Source: Lineus longissimus | Taxonomy: Eukaryota > Nemertea > Pilidiophora > Heteronemertea > Lineidae | Assembly: GCF_910592395.1 (NCBI RefSeq) | Contig: NC_088311.1 | Coordinates: 3,226,501-3,290,500 of the forward strand | Length of the DNA stretch: 64,000 nt | Direction: 5' to 3' | Shown here: one piece after another, positions 25,487 to 36,240 of the stretch | Position numbering within the stretch: the first letter of the stretch is position 1 | Layout: the number at the start of each line of letters is the position of its first letter | Notes under the pieces: generated by a model | Seen by the model: the letters and a program-made list of their open reading frames with translations, nothing else | Database searches by the model: none | Told to the model about the DNA's origin: nothing | Position numbers and translations under genes: made by a program

Positions 25487-28200
25487 TTTTCGTCCAGATG
25501 CAACAACACAAAGAAGAGAGAAGAAAGACAACAGAATTACACTAAAGATACACTACTGACATCTGGTGATAAAACAATAACCTGGAAATTCAGCAGCAAG
25601 AACAGATTTCCAGTGCTGTCACAAAACAAGATCGTGGGGAGTGATGTGTTTGAGATTATCTTCCACAAAACAGTCATGAACTTTATAAAATTATTCTTTG
25701 AGCCCCGGGCCTGGCAGCAGTACATGTATGTCTTTTGATAATAATTATATGGCCCGGGCATATGTTCATTTTTACCAAGGATCTCATTGGACCTGCCAAA
25801 CAGATTGGCCTACCAACAAAAGTGAAATACAACTTTTATGCGGGAGGACGTGACCCATAATAAGTTCTTCTTCATCAAATAGCGATTTGAAAAGAAACTA
25901 ACAAATGAATCAAACCACAAGCTATATTTTGTAGTGAAAGTATGCAATGTTGGGGCCATGTCATTCCAAAGGTGATACTATTAAAGATTGCGCCAAGTGC
26001 ACAGAGCTGGGCCTTTCAATTAATGACATGTATATATATATATGTTTACATCTTTTATACACCTTTTAATCTTTTAGCTTACATTTCGTCATAATGTAAA
26101 AATTAGGTCACTCAAAATTTCAGTGCCAAAAATTTCAAGCAATATATCTCCACCAGAAAATAACCTACTTTGGGTTTTCAGGCTTTAGTTAAGGGATTTG
26201 GGAATGGGCTTGAGCATATTGATGCGCCAAAAAGGCTTCGACAGCATAACTTTTCCCTAAAAATGAGAACAAAAATACTTTATGACCACCAATTTATAGC
26301 AACAAGCGTAGCATACACAATACAACTCTCTAGACAATTTATGTTGCTGGCTCAGCTAACTCATCAACATAAATTTAATCACAATTATCTCAATAAGACA
26401 CAGATGAGATCCTCATTAAAACCTTGCAAAGATTCATTAGCTAATTATTAATCAGTGCATTGCAGTTTCTTTGAAATCAAAGGATAGCAGACAAGATGAG
26501 AATAACTTGTTCGATCTGCCATCTCAAATTCTGCCATCACAAGTCATGTAATCACTACGAGACAATGATTCACTGTCTTGAAGATTCTTGAAGTTGAATG
26601 GGATGAGAATCCTAAATGCAACTGTCTGTGAGGCTTTGTCGGCATTGGACTAGCAGTAATGAAAAACAATGTCTCCACGTGCTTGTCCCAAATTCCCATG
26701 AAAATTGGCAGCAACTTGATACCAATTATGCCTTGAGGTGTTGTAGGCATACACCAGAAAGTGTACATAAATGTTCTCCAAGGAACACTTTTGTTGGCTC
26801 AAGTGTCATTATTCTGCACCATGCCTCTTTTCTCTTCATACCCTGACTCTGGCTATACATGCTTCCCGAAATTGGTGGCTTGCATTGGAACTAACTTTTT
26901 CCCCCTTGTCCATCATTAAAGGCATTCAAGTGTGTTGCCTGTTGGTCAACCATGACTATCTCCTTTTTGTCCCTCCACCATAAGGCCTAGTTTTCCCTTA
27001 TGACATCACTATTTCGGACACTCAGCGCCCCATTTCTGGAAAGGTGTATAACCTTTGCCAAAAGTCCTACAAATACATGACTATATTATTAGGTAGGAAC
27101 ATTTCACAGAAACCATATATTGTTTTACTAGCGGAGTAGGGCTGTCGTGGCACACGGGGTCTCACTGGCTTTAGATTTGGATGCAATCCAACACCAGGTG
27201 GATACCCCTTGAGATATTCTTTGAAATCGACCCGGAATCAGGAAGTTAATTTTGACAATAAAGGACCACTAAAGCAGCCCCTCTTTCTAATTATTGGGCA
27301 GCTGCAATCACCCCACTGGCTACTTATGCCTACTTATAGTATACAAAAACTTGCTGAATTTCAGGCAGGATCCCTATAAGAATACTGCCATACTTGATGT
27401 ACAATGATAATGCAGTATTGCATGTATTGTGGTTGGCTCAGGAAACCATTGGATGAAATATGTTATCACATCTGACCTTTAATACCACAACTAGACAAGA
27501 AGATATCGAAAGATTTGTCTAATGTATAGGGCGACTTTTGATGTGAATGTAATGTGATGAAAAGTATGTGATGCAAATATATGTGCTGTTCTGAGAGTAG
27601 ACTGGCAACTATCCCTTGTAATTCCTCCTCGCGTATTCTGCTGAAGTGCCTGCACATCGAAACTGCTCTAAATTGGCCAATTCTGACCGGTGCTGCACTC
27701 AACTACACCTTATTCATACCAATTTATGAATGACTGATTGTGACGCAATCTTTATGATCCCGAGCGTCATTCAGTAATAATCACCGCATGACAGATCAAT
27801 GATTATTGGTCTAACTAGCCAAACAGTGCAACCTAATCTAGCTCTCACAGATTGATATCTGTATTATCAGGCAATAACCAACCATACTGTAATTAGGTGG
27901 CAAAATGGTGCTACATCATTGAATACATGCAACGTACACAAGTGTGGAGTGTTGTGGCTTTCCGGTGGTTTCAGAGGTCAATCTCTCCATCTGTGCACAC
28001 ACAAACCAACAATTTTTGTGACAAAAATCAAATCCAGTGGCAGACAACCACTTTCTTTTTGTTGATTTCCACAGCAATGATTACTGCAGACCACGTATGG
28101 CACTGGCAGTGAGTGAGGCAAAAACCTCTCCCTTGCAGAGCACTATGAGATTTCAGAGGAAAACCCCATGTACAATCAATGAATATATCTAGCGCTGAAT
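25487..28200. other. Non-coding stretch, no gene recognised
   Basis: A minus-strand patch at 27,580-27,690 has an acceptor-like CAG and an open frame of moderate length, but no donor or motif convinced me. If the exon at 28,566-28,706 is real, downstream exons of that gene should lie in this stretch. Confidence 0.35.
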
Positions 28201-28405
28201 CTAACATGACCCAGTGCCGTTACTGTGGATATTAGTCACCTGAAGATGGCCGATGACACTCAAGAACTAAGAAGTTGGCGCGATAGTTTCGGCGGTCCAT
28301 TTTGAGTAAAGTCTCACATGTACTGGATATGACAGTGTTAAGCATGATATATCGCCTTCAAAGAAATCACTGCGTTGCATTCCGTCCAAATCGTGCATTA
28401 TAATA

Positions 28406-28414
28406 TTTGGCGGG
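28406..28414 (+). promoter_or_regulatory. E2F-like site
   Basis: TTTGGCGGG matches the E2F consensus core. It lies inside the proposed first intron of the minus-strand exon at 28,566-28,706. A single short match is weak evidence. Confidence 0.25.
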
Positions 28415-28565
28415 ATCGTTAATCTATTCACAGCATGACTATAGGCTCAAAACGTAGTGCACCGCAACTTCCAAGCCAATTTCTTAAAGGGGTACATAAC
28501 AATAGACAAACATGTCCATGAATACACACAAACCGAGTTGTCATCGCGCCTGTGTATCCACCTAC

Positions 28566-28706
28566 CTCAGATCTTGGCCGGGTCACATAGTTGTTGCTTG
28601 AGCAGAACGATATTGCCCCTCTCCTCGCTAGATTTTTGGCAGGTATTTTTGTATCTAGAGCAAGATTTGGCAGATAATCTTCATCAGGCGGTCGAGAAAT
28701 TTCCAT
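28566..28706 (-). CDS. Possible first coding exon of an unrecognised gene
   Basis: Read on the minus strand, an ATG at 28,706 (context AAG-ATG-G, favourable) opens 47 codons that end exactly at a strong donor, GAG|GTAGGT, at 28,566/28,565. The peptide begins MEISRPPDEDYLPNL and ends VTRPRSE; I do not recognise it. The ATG lies only about 50 bp from the outer end of the left arm of the giant palindrome, so its promoter would sit inside that arm. Downstream exons were not found. Good Kozak, good donor and phase-0 end support it; lack of homology and of further exons weakens it. Confidence 0.35.
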
Positions 28707-29559
28707 CTTCACAGCAGCACTGTCGAAATCGACTAAAGTTGGTGCGGGATTGAGTTTCGTCCAAAAATAGATCTGTTTACACACAATGGCAATGGCGTAT
28801 TCACGTCAACGGATCATTGTCGGACGTCAGTTCGCCAAGAAAACCAAAGGAATTGAAGGATTCAATTCATCAACATTACACATCATAGTTTTCAGTGAAG
28901 TTCAACTGTATTCCTAGGTAAATCACTTTGGTATAGGCCCTATAGAGAGTAAGATTACAATTAACTCACGTTTAAGTTTGAGTTCCGGGGAGGTAGCGTT
29001 GTCAGTACGTTGGTTTAGGGGCGCAATAACCTAGCTTATAGCGAGCAATTAATACACTAAGATTTCAGTGATTAACATAATAGTTGCAAGTATTTGGCAT
29101 TTTAGACTCATATTTCGTGCTATAATAACTACGTTGTAAACATAATGCTCAAAATTGATTCATGAAAAAGTTGTTAGGGCAATATCAAGCAAGCAGTAAT
29201 GGAAAAAAGTGTAATTCCATTAACTGAATATTGTTTTTAGACACTATAACATTTTAGGCCTACTTTTCCGTAAACCACGAGAACAATGTATGTGAAAAAA
29301 ACAACACATATAAGTGAGGCGCCGAGTAAACAGTAATTGTAAGGTAAAGAAAAGCTCGGTCTCCAAAGTCTGGAGGTCCGGAGTCCGTAACCGTGACGGT
29401 CACGAGAGTGGCTTGTCCTTACGGATAGATCGAGAGGGCGGTTTGGGGTTCCGCCGACGGTGCTCGCATGCATTAGTCGTATCCCCGAAACCTTTACAAC
29501 GATAACAAAGCTCGTGGCATCCATGACGGTATAGGAATTGACGGTTAAGTTACAAAAAA

Positions 29560-29800
29560 TCTCGTGGCATCCAATGACGGTAGGAATTGACGGTGAAGGA
29601 TCTCGTGGCATATCGGATGCGCATCCGAAGACGGTAAGGGAATTGACGGTGAAGGATCTCGTGGCATATCGGATGCGCATCCGAAGACGGTAAGGGAATT
29701 GACGGTGAAGGATCTCGTGGCATATCGGATCCGAAGACGGTAAGGGAATTGACGGTGAAGGATCTCGTGGCATATCGGATGCGCATCCGATGACGGTTTT
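29560..29800. repeat. 56-bp satellite, left arm (about 4-5 copies)
   Basis: Units read GGATCTCGTGGCATATCGG, GCGCATCCGAAGACGGTAAG and GGAATTGACGGTGAA in turn. Full units contain the 12-bp palindrome GGATGCGCATCC; a shorter variant lacks part of it. This is the reverse complement of the larger array at 35,718-36,240. Confidence 0.92.
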
Positions 29801-29867
29801 ATATACATACTATATAAATTTTAGTTTTACACTATTATGTAAGTGCAAGCTCTAGTGAGCAACTGTT

Positions 29868-30649
29868 TGACAGTCCTGGCTCCTCCATCGTGCTGACAAC
29901 ATGATGAGAGAGATGAGACAGTCACAGCCAGGTAAAAAAAGTCTTGGCTGCTCTGCCAAGTTGTCAACATGGTGAGAGAATGAGGAAGTCACAGCCAGGC
30001 TGAATCAGTCCTGGCTGCTCCACCGTGTTGACAACATGATGAGAGAGATGAGGAAGTCACAACCAGGCCGAATCAGTCCTGGCTGCTCCACCGTGTTGAC
30101 AACATGATGCGAGTGATGAGACAGTCACAGCCAGGCCGCATCAATCTTCGCCGCACTGCCTAGTTGTTAATAAGGCGAGAGAGATGAGGAAGTCACAGCC
30201 AGGCCGAATCAGTCCTGGCTGCTCCACCGTGTTGACAACATGATGAGAGAGATGAGGAAGTCACAACCAGGCCGAATCAGTCCTGGCTGCTCCACCGTGT
30301 TGACAACATGATGCGAGTGATGAGACAGTCACAGCCAGGCCGCATCAATCTTCGCCTCACTGCCTAGTTGTTAATAAGGCGAGAGAGATGAGACAGTCAG
30401 AGCCAGGCCGAATCAGTTCTGGCTGCTCCACCGTGTTGACAATAATCATGGTGAGACAGATGAGACAGTCGCAGCCAGGCCAGATCAGTCTTTTGCTGCT
30501 CTGTCAAGTTGTCAACATGGTGAGAGAGATGAGGAAGTCACAGCCAGGCCGAATCAGTCCTGGCTGCCCCACTGTGTTGACAGCATGATGAGAGAGATGA
30601 AACGGCCACAGCCAGGCCGAATTAGTCCTGGCTGCTCCACCGTATTGAC
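29868..30649. repeat. 68-bp satellite, left arm
   Basis: About eleven units of roughly 68-70 bp with the words GAGAGATGAGGAAGTCACAG, CCAGGCCGAATCAGTCCTGG and CTGCTCCACCGTGTTGAC. Two or three monomer types alternate, giving a multi-monomer higher-order pattern near 30,000-30,400. The array resumes at 31,085 after the inserted transposon and runs straight into the reverse-transcriptase-type fragment. Confidence 0.92.
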
Positions 30650-31084
30650 GAGACAAGACCACTAATGAATATTCATAGCCGGTTGGAGGGTCGAGGCCTA
30701 TCAATTAGACGAGTGCATGTTTTTAACTCTCAAGTACATATTTGGAGAGGTATTGAAAAAATATTTGTTGTGGCAAGTCTACAGATATAAAGAAATTATT
30801 TGATGAAAAAATTAATTTCGAATTTTGCTAATTGGGTAATTGGGGGCGTGTTTTGAGTTTTTTCTGCCAGAGTGGAAATATCAAAGTCTGTCTAATTTGT
30901 CGATTATCAAAAAATTTCCGTGGTCAATCACCAGTTTATTTTTCACCATTTACTTGCCCGACTGTCCGGAATAACATAATCTAAATTTCAGATTCACAAC
31001 ACCACGCATTCTTTGATGCGTCGCGGTCAAACATTGACAATTTAACTGCTAAAAGGCTTAAAAAATCAATTGTGGTCTTGTCTC
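30650..31084. mobile_element. 435-bp non-autonomous DNA transposon inserted in the satellite
   Basis: Perfect 13-bp terminal inverted repeats, GAGACAAGACCAC at 30,650-30,662 and its inverse at 31,072-31,084, with weaker similarity for another 15-20 bp. The element is flanked by TGAC at 30,646-30,649 and 31,085-31,088. Uninterrupted satellite monomers read TTGACAACATG at this place, so a 4-bp target duplication is well supported. The AT-rich interior has no transposase. A 4-bp duplication is known for Sola and Ginger-type elements among others; I cannot assign a family. It is absent from the right arm. Confidence 0.9.
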
Positions 31085-31099
31085 TGACAACATGATGGG

Positions 31100-31345
31100 A
31101 GAGATGATAGAGATGAGATTGTCACAGCCACAGTACTTCGATCGTTTCTCCTCCGCACGTGCTAGGACGTGTCTGTCGGAGCTGACAGCTATATCGATGA
31201 TTAGGACCTCCTTTTCCTTCTCATAGAAGACGAGCATGTCGGGGTGCCGGTGTTTTATAGCCGGGCCCGTGGGGACTAGCGAGTCCCAGAGCAATCTCAG
31301 CTTCTTTCCAGAGTACGAGTGGTCATTGGAACCGGCTTCTCAAGA
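31100..31345 (-). pseudogene. Fragment of a retroelement polyprotein C-terminus, left-arm copy
   Basis: The minus-strand frame includes the motif HRHPDMLVFYEKEKEVLII followed by an acidic-hydrophobic step (DIAV) and EEKRSKY. From memory, invertebrate non-LTR polyproteins often carry a similar PD...(D/E)-type segment downstream of the reverse transcriptase. No reverse transcriptase domain is present, so this is a fragment. Its 3' end passes without a break into the 68-bp satellite. Homology is from recall, not a search. Confidence 0.6.
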
Positions 31346-31370
31346 CCACATACCGATGGTATCCATCAAT

Positions 31371-32520
31371 GGTACAACCAACCTCTGCCAGCTGGTTATC
31401 TGATCTCACGAGACTGGCAGTACACAATATCTACCTGACAACTCTTTAAGTACAACTTGAGTACTACTTGGGACCACAGTCATCTTAAACGTGCCACCAA
31501 AATGACGTCAATATCTACATAAAAATACTTTACTTGATCAATTTGTCTACAGTGTAATTTTGGAAAGAAGCCCTCAAATTCGTTGTCAGTCCTCGTTTGA
31601 TTTTTAGCCGTAGCACTAGCAGCCAATAGCTGGTCTCAAATCATCCACAACAATCAACAGAACATTGGGTTTCTGGGAATGTGCGATACCTGAAACAAAT
31701 GCCAACACAACCGAGATGAAAGTGGATACAGAATTGTGACAAAGATACTGATGATAACATCACACATGCCAATGGAGTATTTAATTGTGCTGGCTCCTCA
31801 ATTAGAAATTACTCGAAGAGAAATTTGTCCAAGAGACATCTCCAATAATCATATGGGCAGTCTCATCAGTCAGTCGGTCCTAAAGACATTTCTAATAAAC
31901 ATGGGGACAATCTCTTCCGAGTGGTAATCTGTCCAATTGACCAAGACCAAGTATCTGATTTATAGTAGGGGCCTATATGTAGACTAGGCCTGTGGTCTGC
32001 TGGTATGACCCATATTTTGGGTATTGTAAAATTGTTATGACAAATATATTTAAAAAACTCTTACATAAGAATATTAATTGGTGTAATAGGTATCTATCGA
32101 AAAAATCAAGATCACTTTCAGGTTGATATTTCTTGAGATGAAAACGAAAGAACATATTAGTGAAGGCACATTAGCAAAACCAAAATATTGATCTTTCAGA
32201 AATTAGTTAGGTATCAAACTTTCGTTTATCTGCTACACGTTTTGAAGTGGTCGTGATCGCGTAATAGACGAACGCCTGCTGACCAAATACTCGTAGCACA
32301 GTGACATGTGCATATCTTTGCAAATCTTGACTATTTTGCTATACAGCCATGTATATGCAACATAGTTAATTTATTCTAAGATATGCATGCATGCCATGGT
32401 GACCAATATTGAGGATCACCGATTGTTGATGTCTGGGGCATGACCTATCCTCCCATTGCATGCCCCTACATCCTCTATATAATGGTACCGGTACTGTTTA
32501 CATCAGTCAAGGAGACACAT
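31371..32520. other. Unique spacer at the centre of the palindrome
   Basis: The 1,150 bp between the inner ends of the two arms has no counterpart in either arm. Only short open frames are present (63 codons or fewer) and I recognise no protein. Confidence 0.6.
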
Positions 32521-32545
32521 ATTGATGGATACCATCGGTATGTGG

Positions 32546-32795
32546 TCTTGAGAAGCCGGTTCCAATGACCACTCGTACTCTGGAAAGAAGCTGAGATTGC
32601 TCTGGGACTCGCTAGTCCCCACGGGCCCGGCTATAAAACACCGGCACCCCGACATGCTCGTCTTCTATGAGAAGGAAAAGGAGGTCCTAATCATCGAGAT
32701 AGCTGTCAGCTCCGACAGACACGTCCTAGCACGTGCGGAGGAGAAACGATCGAAGTACTGTGGCTGTGACTATCTCATCTCTCTCATCATGTTGT
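32546..32795 (+). pseudogene. Fragment of a retroelement polyprotein C-terminus, right-arm copy
   Basis: Inverted partner of 31,100-31,345, nearly identical; one difference changes LIIDIAV to LIIEIAV. The frame continues past EEKRSKYCGCD into the first satellite monomer and stops at 32,821. An in-frame stop occurs upstream (near 32,548), so this is not an intact gene. Confidence 0.6.
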
Positions 32796-33198
32796 CAACA
32801 CGGTGGAGCAGCCAGGACTGATTCGGCCTGGCTGTGACTTCCTCATCTCTCTCACCATGTTGACAACTTGGCAGAGCAGCCAAGACTAATTTGGCCTGGC
32901 TGTGACTGTCTCATCTCTCTCACCATATTAACAACTAGGCAGTGCGGCGAAGACTGATGCCGCCTGGCTGTAACTGTCTCATCTCTCTCACCATATAGAC
33001 AACTTGGCAGAGCAGCCAAGACTGATTTGGCCTGGCTGTGACTGTCTCTCATCTCTCTCACCATGTAGACAACTTGGCAGAGCAGCCGAGACTGATTTGG
33101 CCTGGCTGTGATTGTCTCATCTCTCTCGCCATATTAACAACTAGGCAGTGCGGCGAAGATTGATGCGGCCTGGCTGTGACTGTCTCATCACTCTCATT

Positions 33199-33493
33199 TC
33201 TTCAAAATCTACGTTATTTACTCACACTAAAATTTTTTAACTAATAAAACGCTTTATTCTTCCTATCAGCACTTTCACAATCAGAACACTATTTAACACC
33301 AGATAAGTACAGAGGGTCCACGAAACTACAAAGATAAATCAACAAACATCAAACCGTGCACAATAGAAAGACGGATAACGCAATGCGGAATCCTTCCGCA
33401 TTGCTAACCAAAAAATAGATCGTATAACTGCGATTTCTTCAAAATCTACGTTATTTACTCACACTAAAATTTTTTAACTAATAAAACGCTTCA
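33199..33493. repeat. 57-bp direct repeat, two copies
   Basis: The phrase CAAAATCTACGTTATTTACT with its continuation occurs at about 33,199-33,255 and again at 33,437-33,493. Between and beyond lie scattered copies of CAATAGAAAGACGGATAACG (about 33,361; 33,899; 34,615), showing that the recombinase-derived segment is rearranged. Confidence 0.8.
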
Positions 33494-33600
33494 TATAGAG
33501 GCAACTGTCAAGAACATAACACAAACCTAATTACAACCACTATGAAAAATGTCCATACAACTCTACACATGTGCTGTCTTCACTAAGTTTACCATGATTA

Positions 33601-33918
33601 CTGACAACCCAAAACTTGAGCTGTAAATGAGTCTGGCGCCTGGGGATAAACATAATGATTCATGAAAACCTCCTTAGTTTTCCAACGTCCAATCTGCATT
33701 GCTGTCTCGGGTGCAACCCCTGTCTGCACCGCAAGAGTGGCCCCAGTGGGCCGGAAGGATTTGGCCGAAAAACCCAAATGGCCAAGCCCTGCCAATTCGA
33801 TGGCCTCCTGAAGAATACGACTAATGGTATCTCCTGAAATTGCCTTATAAGGGCGCGTCAAGGACAGAAACAATGCCCTGTTATCCCCAAACCGTGCACA
33901 ATAGAAAGACGGATAACG
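33601..33918 (-). pseudogene. Tyrosine-recombinase fragment (catalytic C-terminal half)
   Basis: The minus-strand frame encodes about 105 residues resembling the end of tyrosine recombinases of animal transposons: LFLSLTRPYK and DTISRILQEA, then KSFRPTGATLAVQTGV (catalytic-region arginine), IGRWKTKEVFMNHYV with the candidate nucleophilic tyrosine, and a stop shortly after. There is no ATG; the frame opens from satellite sequence, and the N-terminal half is missing. DIRS/Ngaro- or Crypton-like origin is possible. It lies only in the right arm. Confidence 0.65.
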
Positions 33919-35240
33919 CAATGCAGGCCGAATCAGCCAGGATTGATTCGGCCTGGTTGTGACTTCCTCATCTCTCTCATCATGTTGTCAACACGGTGGA
34001 GCAGCCAGGACTGATTCGGCCTGGCTGTGACTTCCTCATCTCTCTCACCATGTTGACAACTTAGCAGAGCAGCCAAGACTGATTTGGCCTGGCTGTGACT
34101 GTCTCATCTCTCTCACCATAATTATTGTCAACACGGTGGAGCAGCCAGAACTGATTCGGCCTGGCTGTGACTGTCTCTTCTCTCTCGCCATATTAACAAC
34201 TAGACAGTGCGGCGAAGAATGATGTGGCCTGGCTGTGACTGTCTCATCACTCGCATCATGTTGTCAGTACGGTGGAGCAGCCAGGATTGATTCGGCCTGG
34301 CTGTGACTTCCTCACCTCTCTCATCATGTTGTCAGCACGCTGGAGCAGCCAGGATTGATTCGGCCTGGCTGTGACTTCCTCATCTCTCTCATCATGTTGT
34401 AAACACGGTGGAGCAGCCAGGACTGATTCGGCCTGGCTGTGACTGCCTCATCTCTCTCACCATGTTGACAACTTAGCAGAGCAGCCAAGACTGATTTGGC
34501 CTGGCTGTGACTGTCTCATCTCTCTGAAGAATACGACTAATGGTATCTCCTGAAATTGCCTTATAAGGGCGCGTCAAGGACAGAAACAATGCCCTGTTAT
34601 CCCCAAACCGTGCACAATAGAAAGACGGATAACGCAATGCAGGCCGAATCAGCCAGGATTGATTCGGCCTGGTTGTGACTTCCTCATCTCTCTCATCATG
34701 TTGTCAACACGGTGGAGCAGCCAGGACTGATTCGGCCTGGCTGTGACTTCCTCATCTCTCTCACCATGTTGACAACTTAGCAGAGCAGCCAAGACTGATT
34801 TGGCCTGGCTGTGACTGTCTCATCTCTCTCACCATAATTATTGTCAACACGGTGGAGCAGCCAGAACTGATTCGGCCTGGCTGTGACTGTCTCTTCTCTC
34901 TCGCCATATTAACAACTAGACAGTGCGGCGAAGAATGATGTGGCCTGGCTGTGACTGTCTCATCACTCGCATCATGTTGTCAGTACGGTGGAGCAGCCAG
35001 GATTGATTCGGCCTGGCTGTGACTTCCTCACCTCTCTCATCATGTTGTCAGCACGCTGGAGCAGCCAGGATTGATTCGGCCTGGCTGTGACTTCCTCATC
35101 TCTCTCATCATGTTGTAAACACGGTGGAGCAGCCAGGACTGATTCGGCCTGGCTGTGACTGCCTCATCTCTCTCACCATGTTGACAACTTGGCAGAGCAG
35201 CCAAGACTGATTTGGCCTGGCTGTGACTGTCTCATCTCTC
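33811..35240. repeat. Tandem 715-bp duplication
   Basis: The word GAAGAATACGACTAATGG begins near 33,810 and again near 34,525. Everything between, including part of the recombinase fragment and about nine satellite units, recurs almost unchanged. The second copy continues into further satellite. Confidence 0.9.
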
Positions 35241-35717
35241 TCACCATAATTATTGTCAACACGGTGGAGCAGCCAGAACTGATCCGGCCTGGCTCTGACT
35301 GTCTCATCTCCCTCGCCTTATTAACAACTAGGCAGTGCGGCGAAGATTGATGCGGCCTGGCTGTGACTGTCTCATCACTCGCATCATGTTGTCAACACGG
35401 TGGAGCAGCCAGGACTGATTTGGCCTGGTTGTGACTTCCTCATCTCTCTCATCATGTTGTCAACACGGTGGAGCAGCCAGGACTGATTCGGCCTGGCTGT
35501 GACTTCCTCATCTCTCTCACCATGTTGACAACTTGGCAGAGCAGCCAAGACTTATTTTGCCTGGCTGTGACTGTCTCATCTCTCTCATCATGTTGTCAGC
35601 ACGATGGAGGAGCCAGGACTGCAAGCTCTCGTGGCATCCGATATGCCACTAGAGCTTGCACTTACATAATAGTGTAAAACTAAAATTTATATAATATATA
35701 TATATGTATATAAAACC

Positions 35718-36240
35718 GTCATCGGATGCGCATCCGATATGCCACGAGATCCTTCACCGTCAATTCCCTTACCGTCTTCGGATCCGATATGCCACGAGAT
35801 CCTTCACCGTCAATTCCCTTACCGTCTTCGGATGCGCATCCGATATGCCACGAGATCCTTTACCGTCAATTTCTTTACCGTCATCGGATGCGCATCCGAT
35901 ATGCCACGAGATCCTTCACCGTCAATTCCCTTACCGTCTTCGGATCCGATATGCCACGAGATCCTTCACCGTCAATTCCCTTACCGTCTTCGGATGCGCA
36001 TCCGATATGCCACGAGATCCTTTACCGTCAATTTCTTTACCGTCATCGGATGCGCATCCGATATGCCACGAGATCCTTTACCGTCAATTCCCTTACCGTC
36101 TTCGGATCCGATATGCCACGAGATCCTTCACCGTCAATTCCCTTACCGTCTTCGGATGCGCATCCGATATGCCACGAGATCCTTTACCGTCAATTTCTTT
36201 ACCGTCATCGGATGCGCATCCGATATGCCACGAGATTTTT
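35718..36240. repeat. 56-bp satellite, right arm (about 10 copies)
   Basis: Units read ATGCCACGAGATCCTTCACC, GTCAATTCCCTTACCGTCTT and CGGATGCGCATCCGAT. Full and shortened units alternate in a three-monomer higher-order pattern. All three forward frames stay open across the array, producing three long repetitive pseudo-proteins that should not be read as genes. Confidence 0.95.

Larger units (their letters stand above)
32770..35640. repeat. 68-bp satellite, right arm (interrupted)
   Basis: Dozens of units built from GGCCTGGCTGTGACTTCCTC, ATCTCTCTCATCATGTTGTC and AACACGGTGGAGCAGCCAGG. They are interrupted at about 33,199-33,925 by the tyrosine-recombinase segment. Within the array, 33,811-34,525 and 34,526-35,240 are a tandem 715-bp duplication. 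Confidence 0.92.

Noticed and set aside
28245-28305. Plus-strand ATG in an ideal Kozak context (MADDTQELRSW...)
   Set aside because: The frame stops after 19 codons at a TGA that precedes the only nearby donor-like GTAAAG, so no exon can be built.
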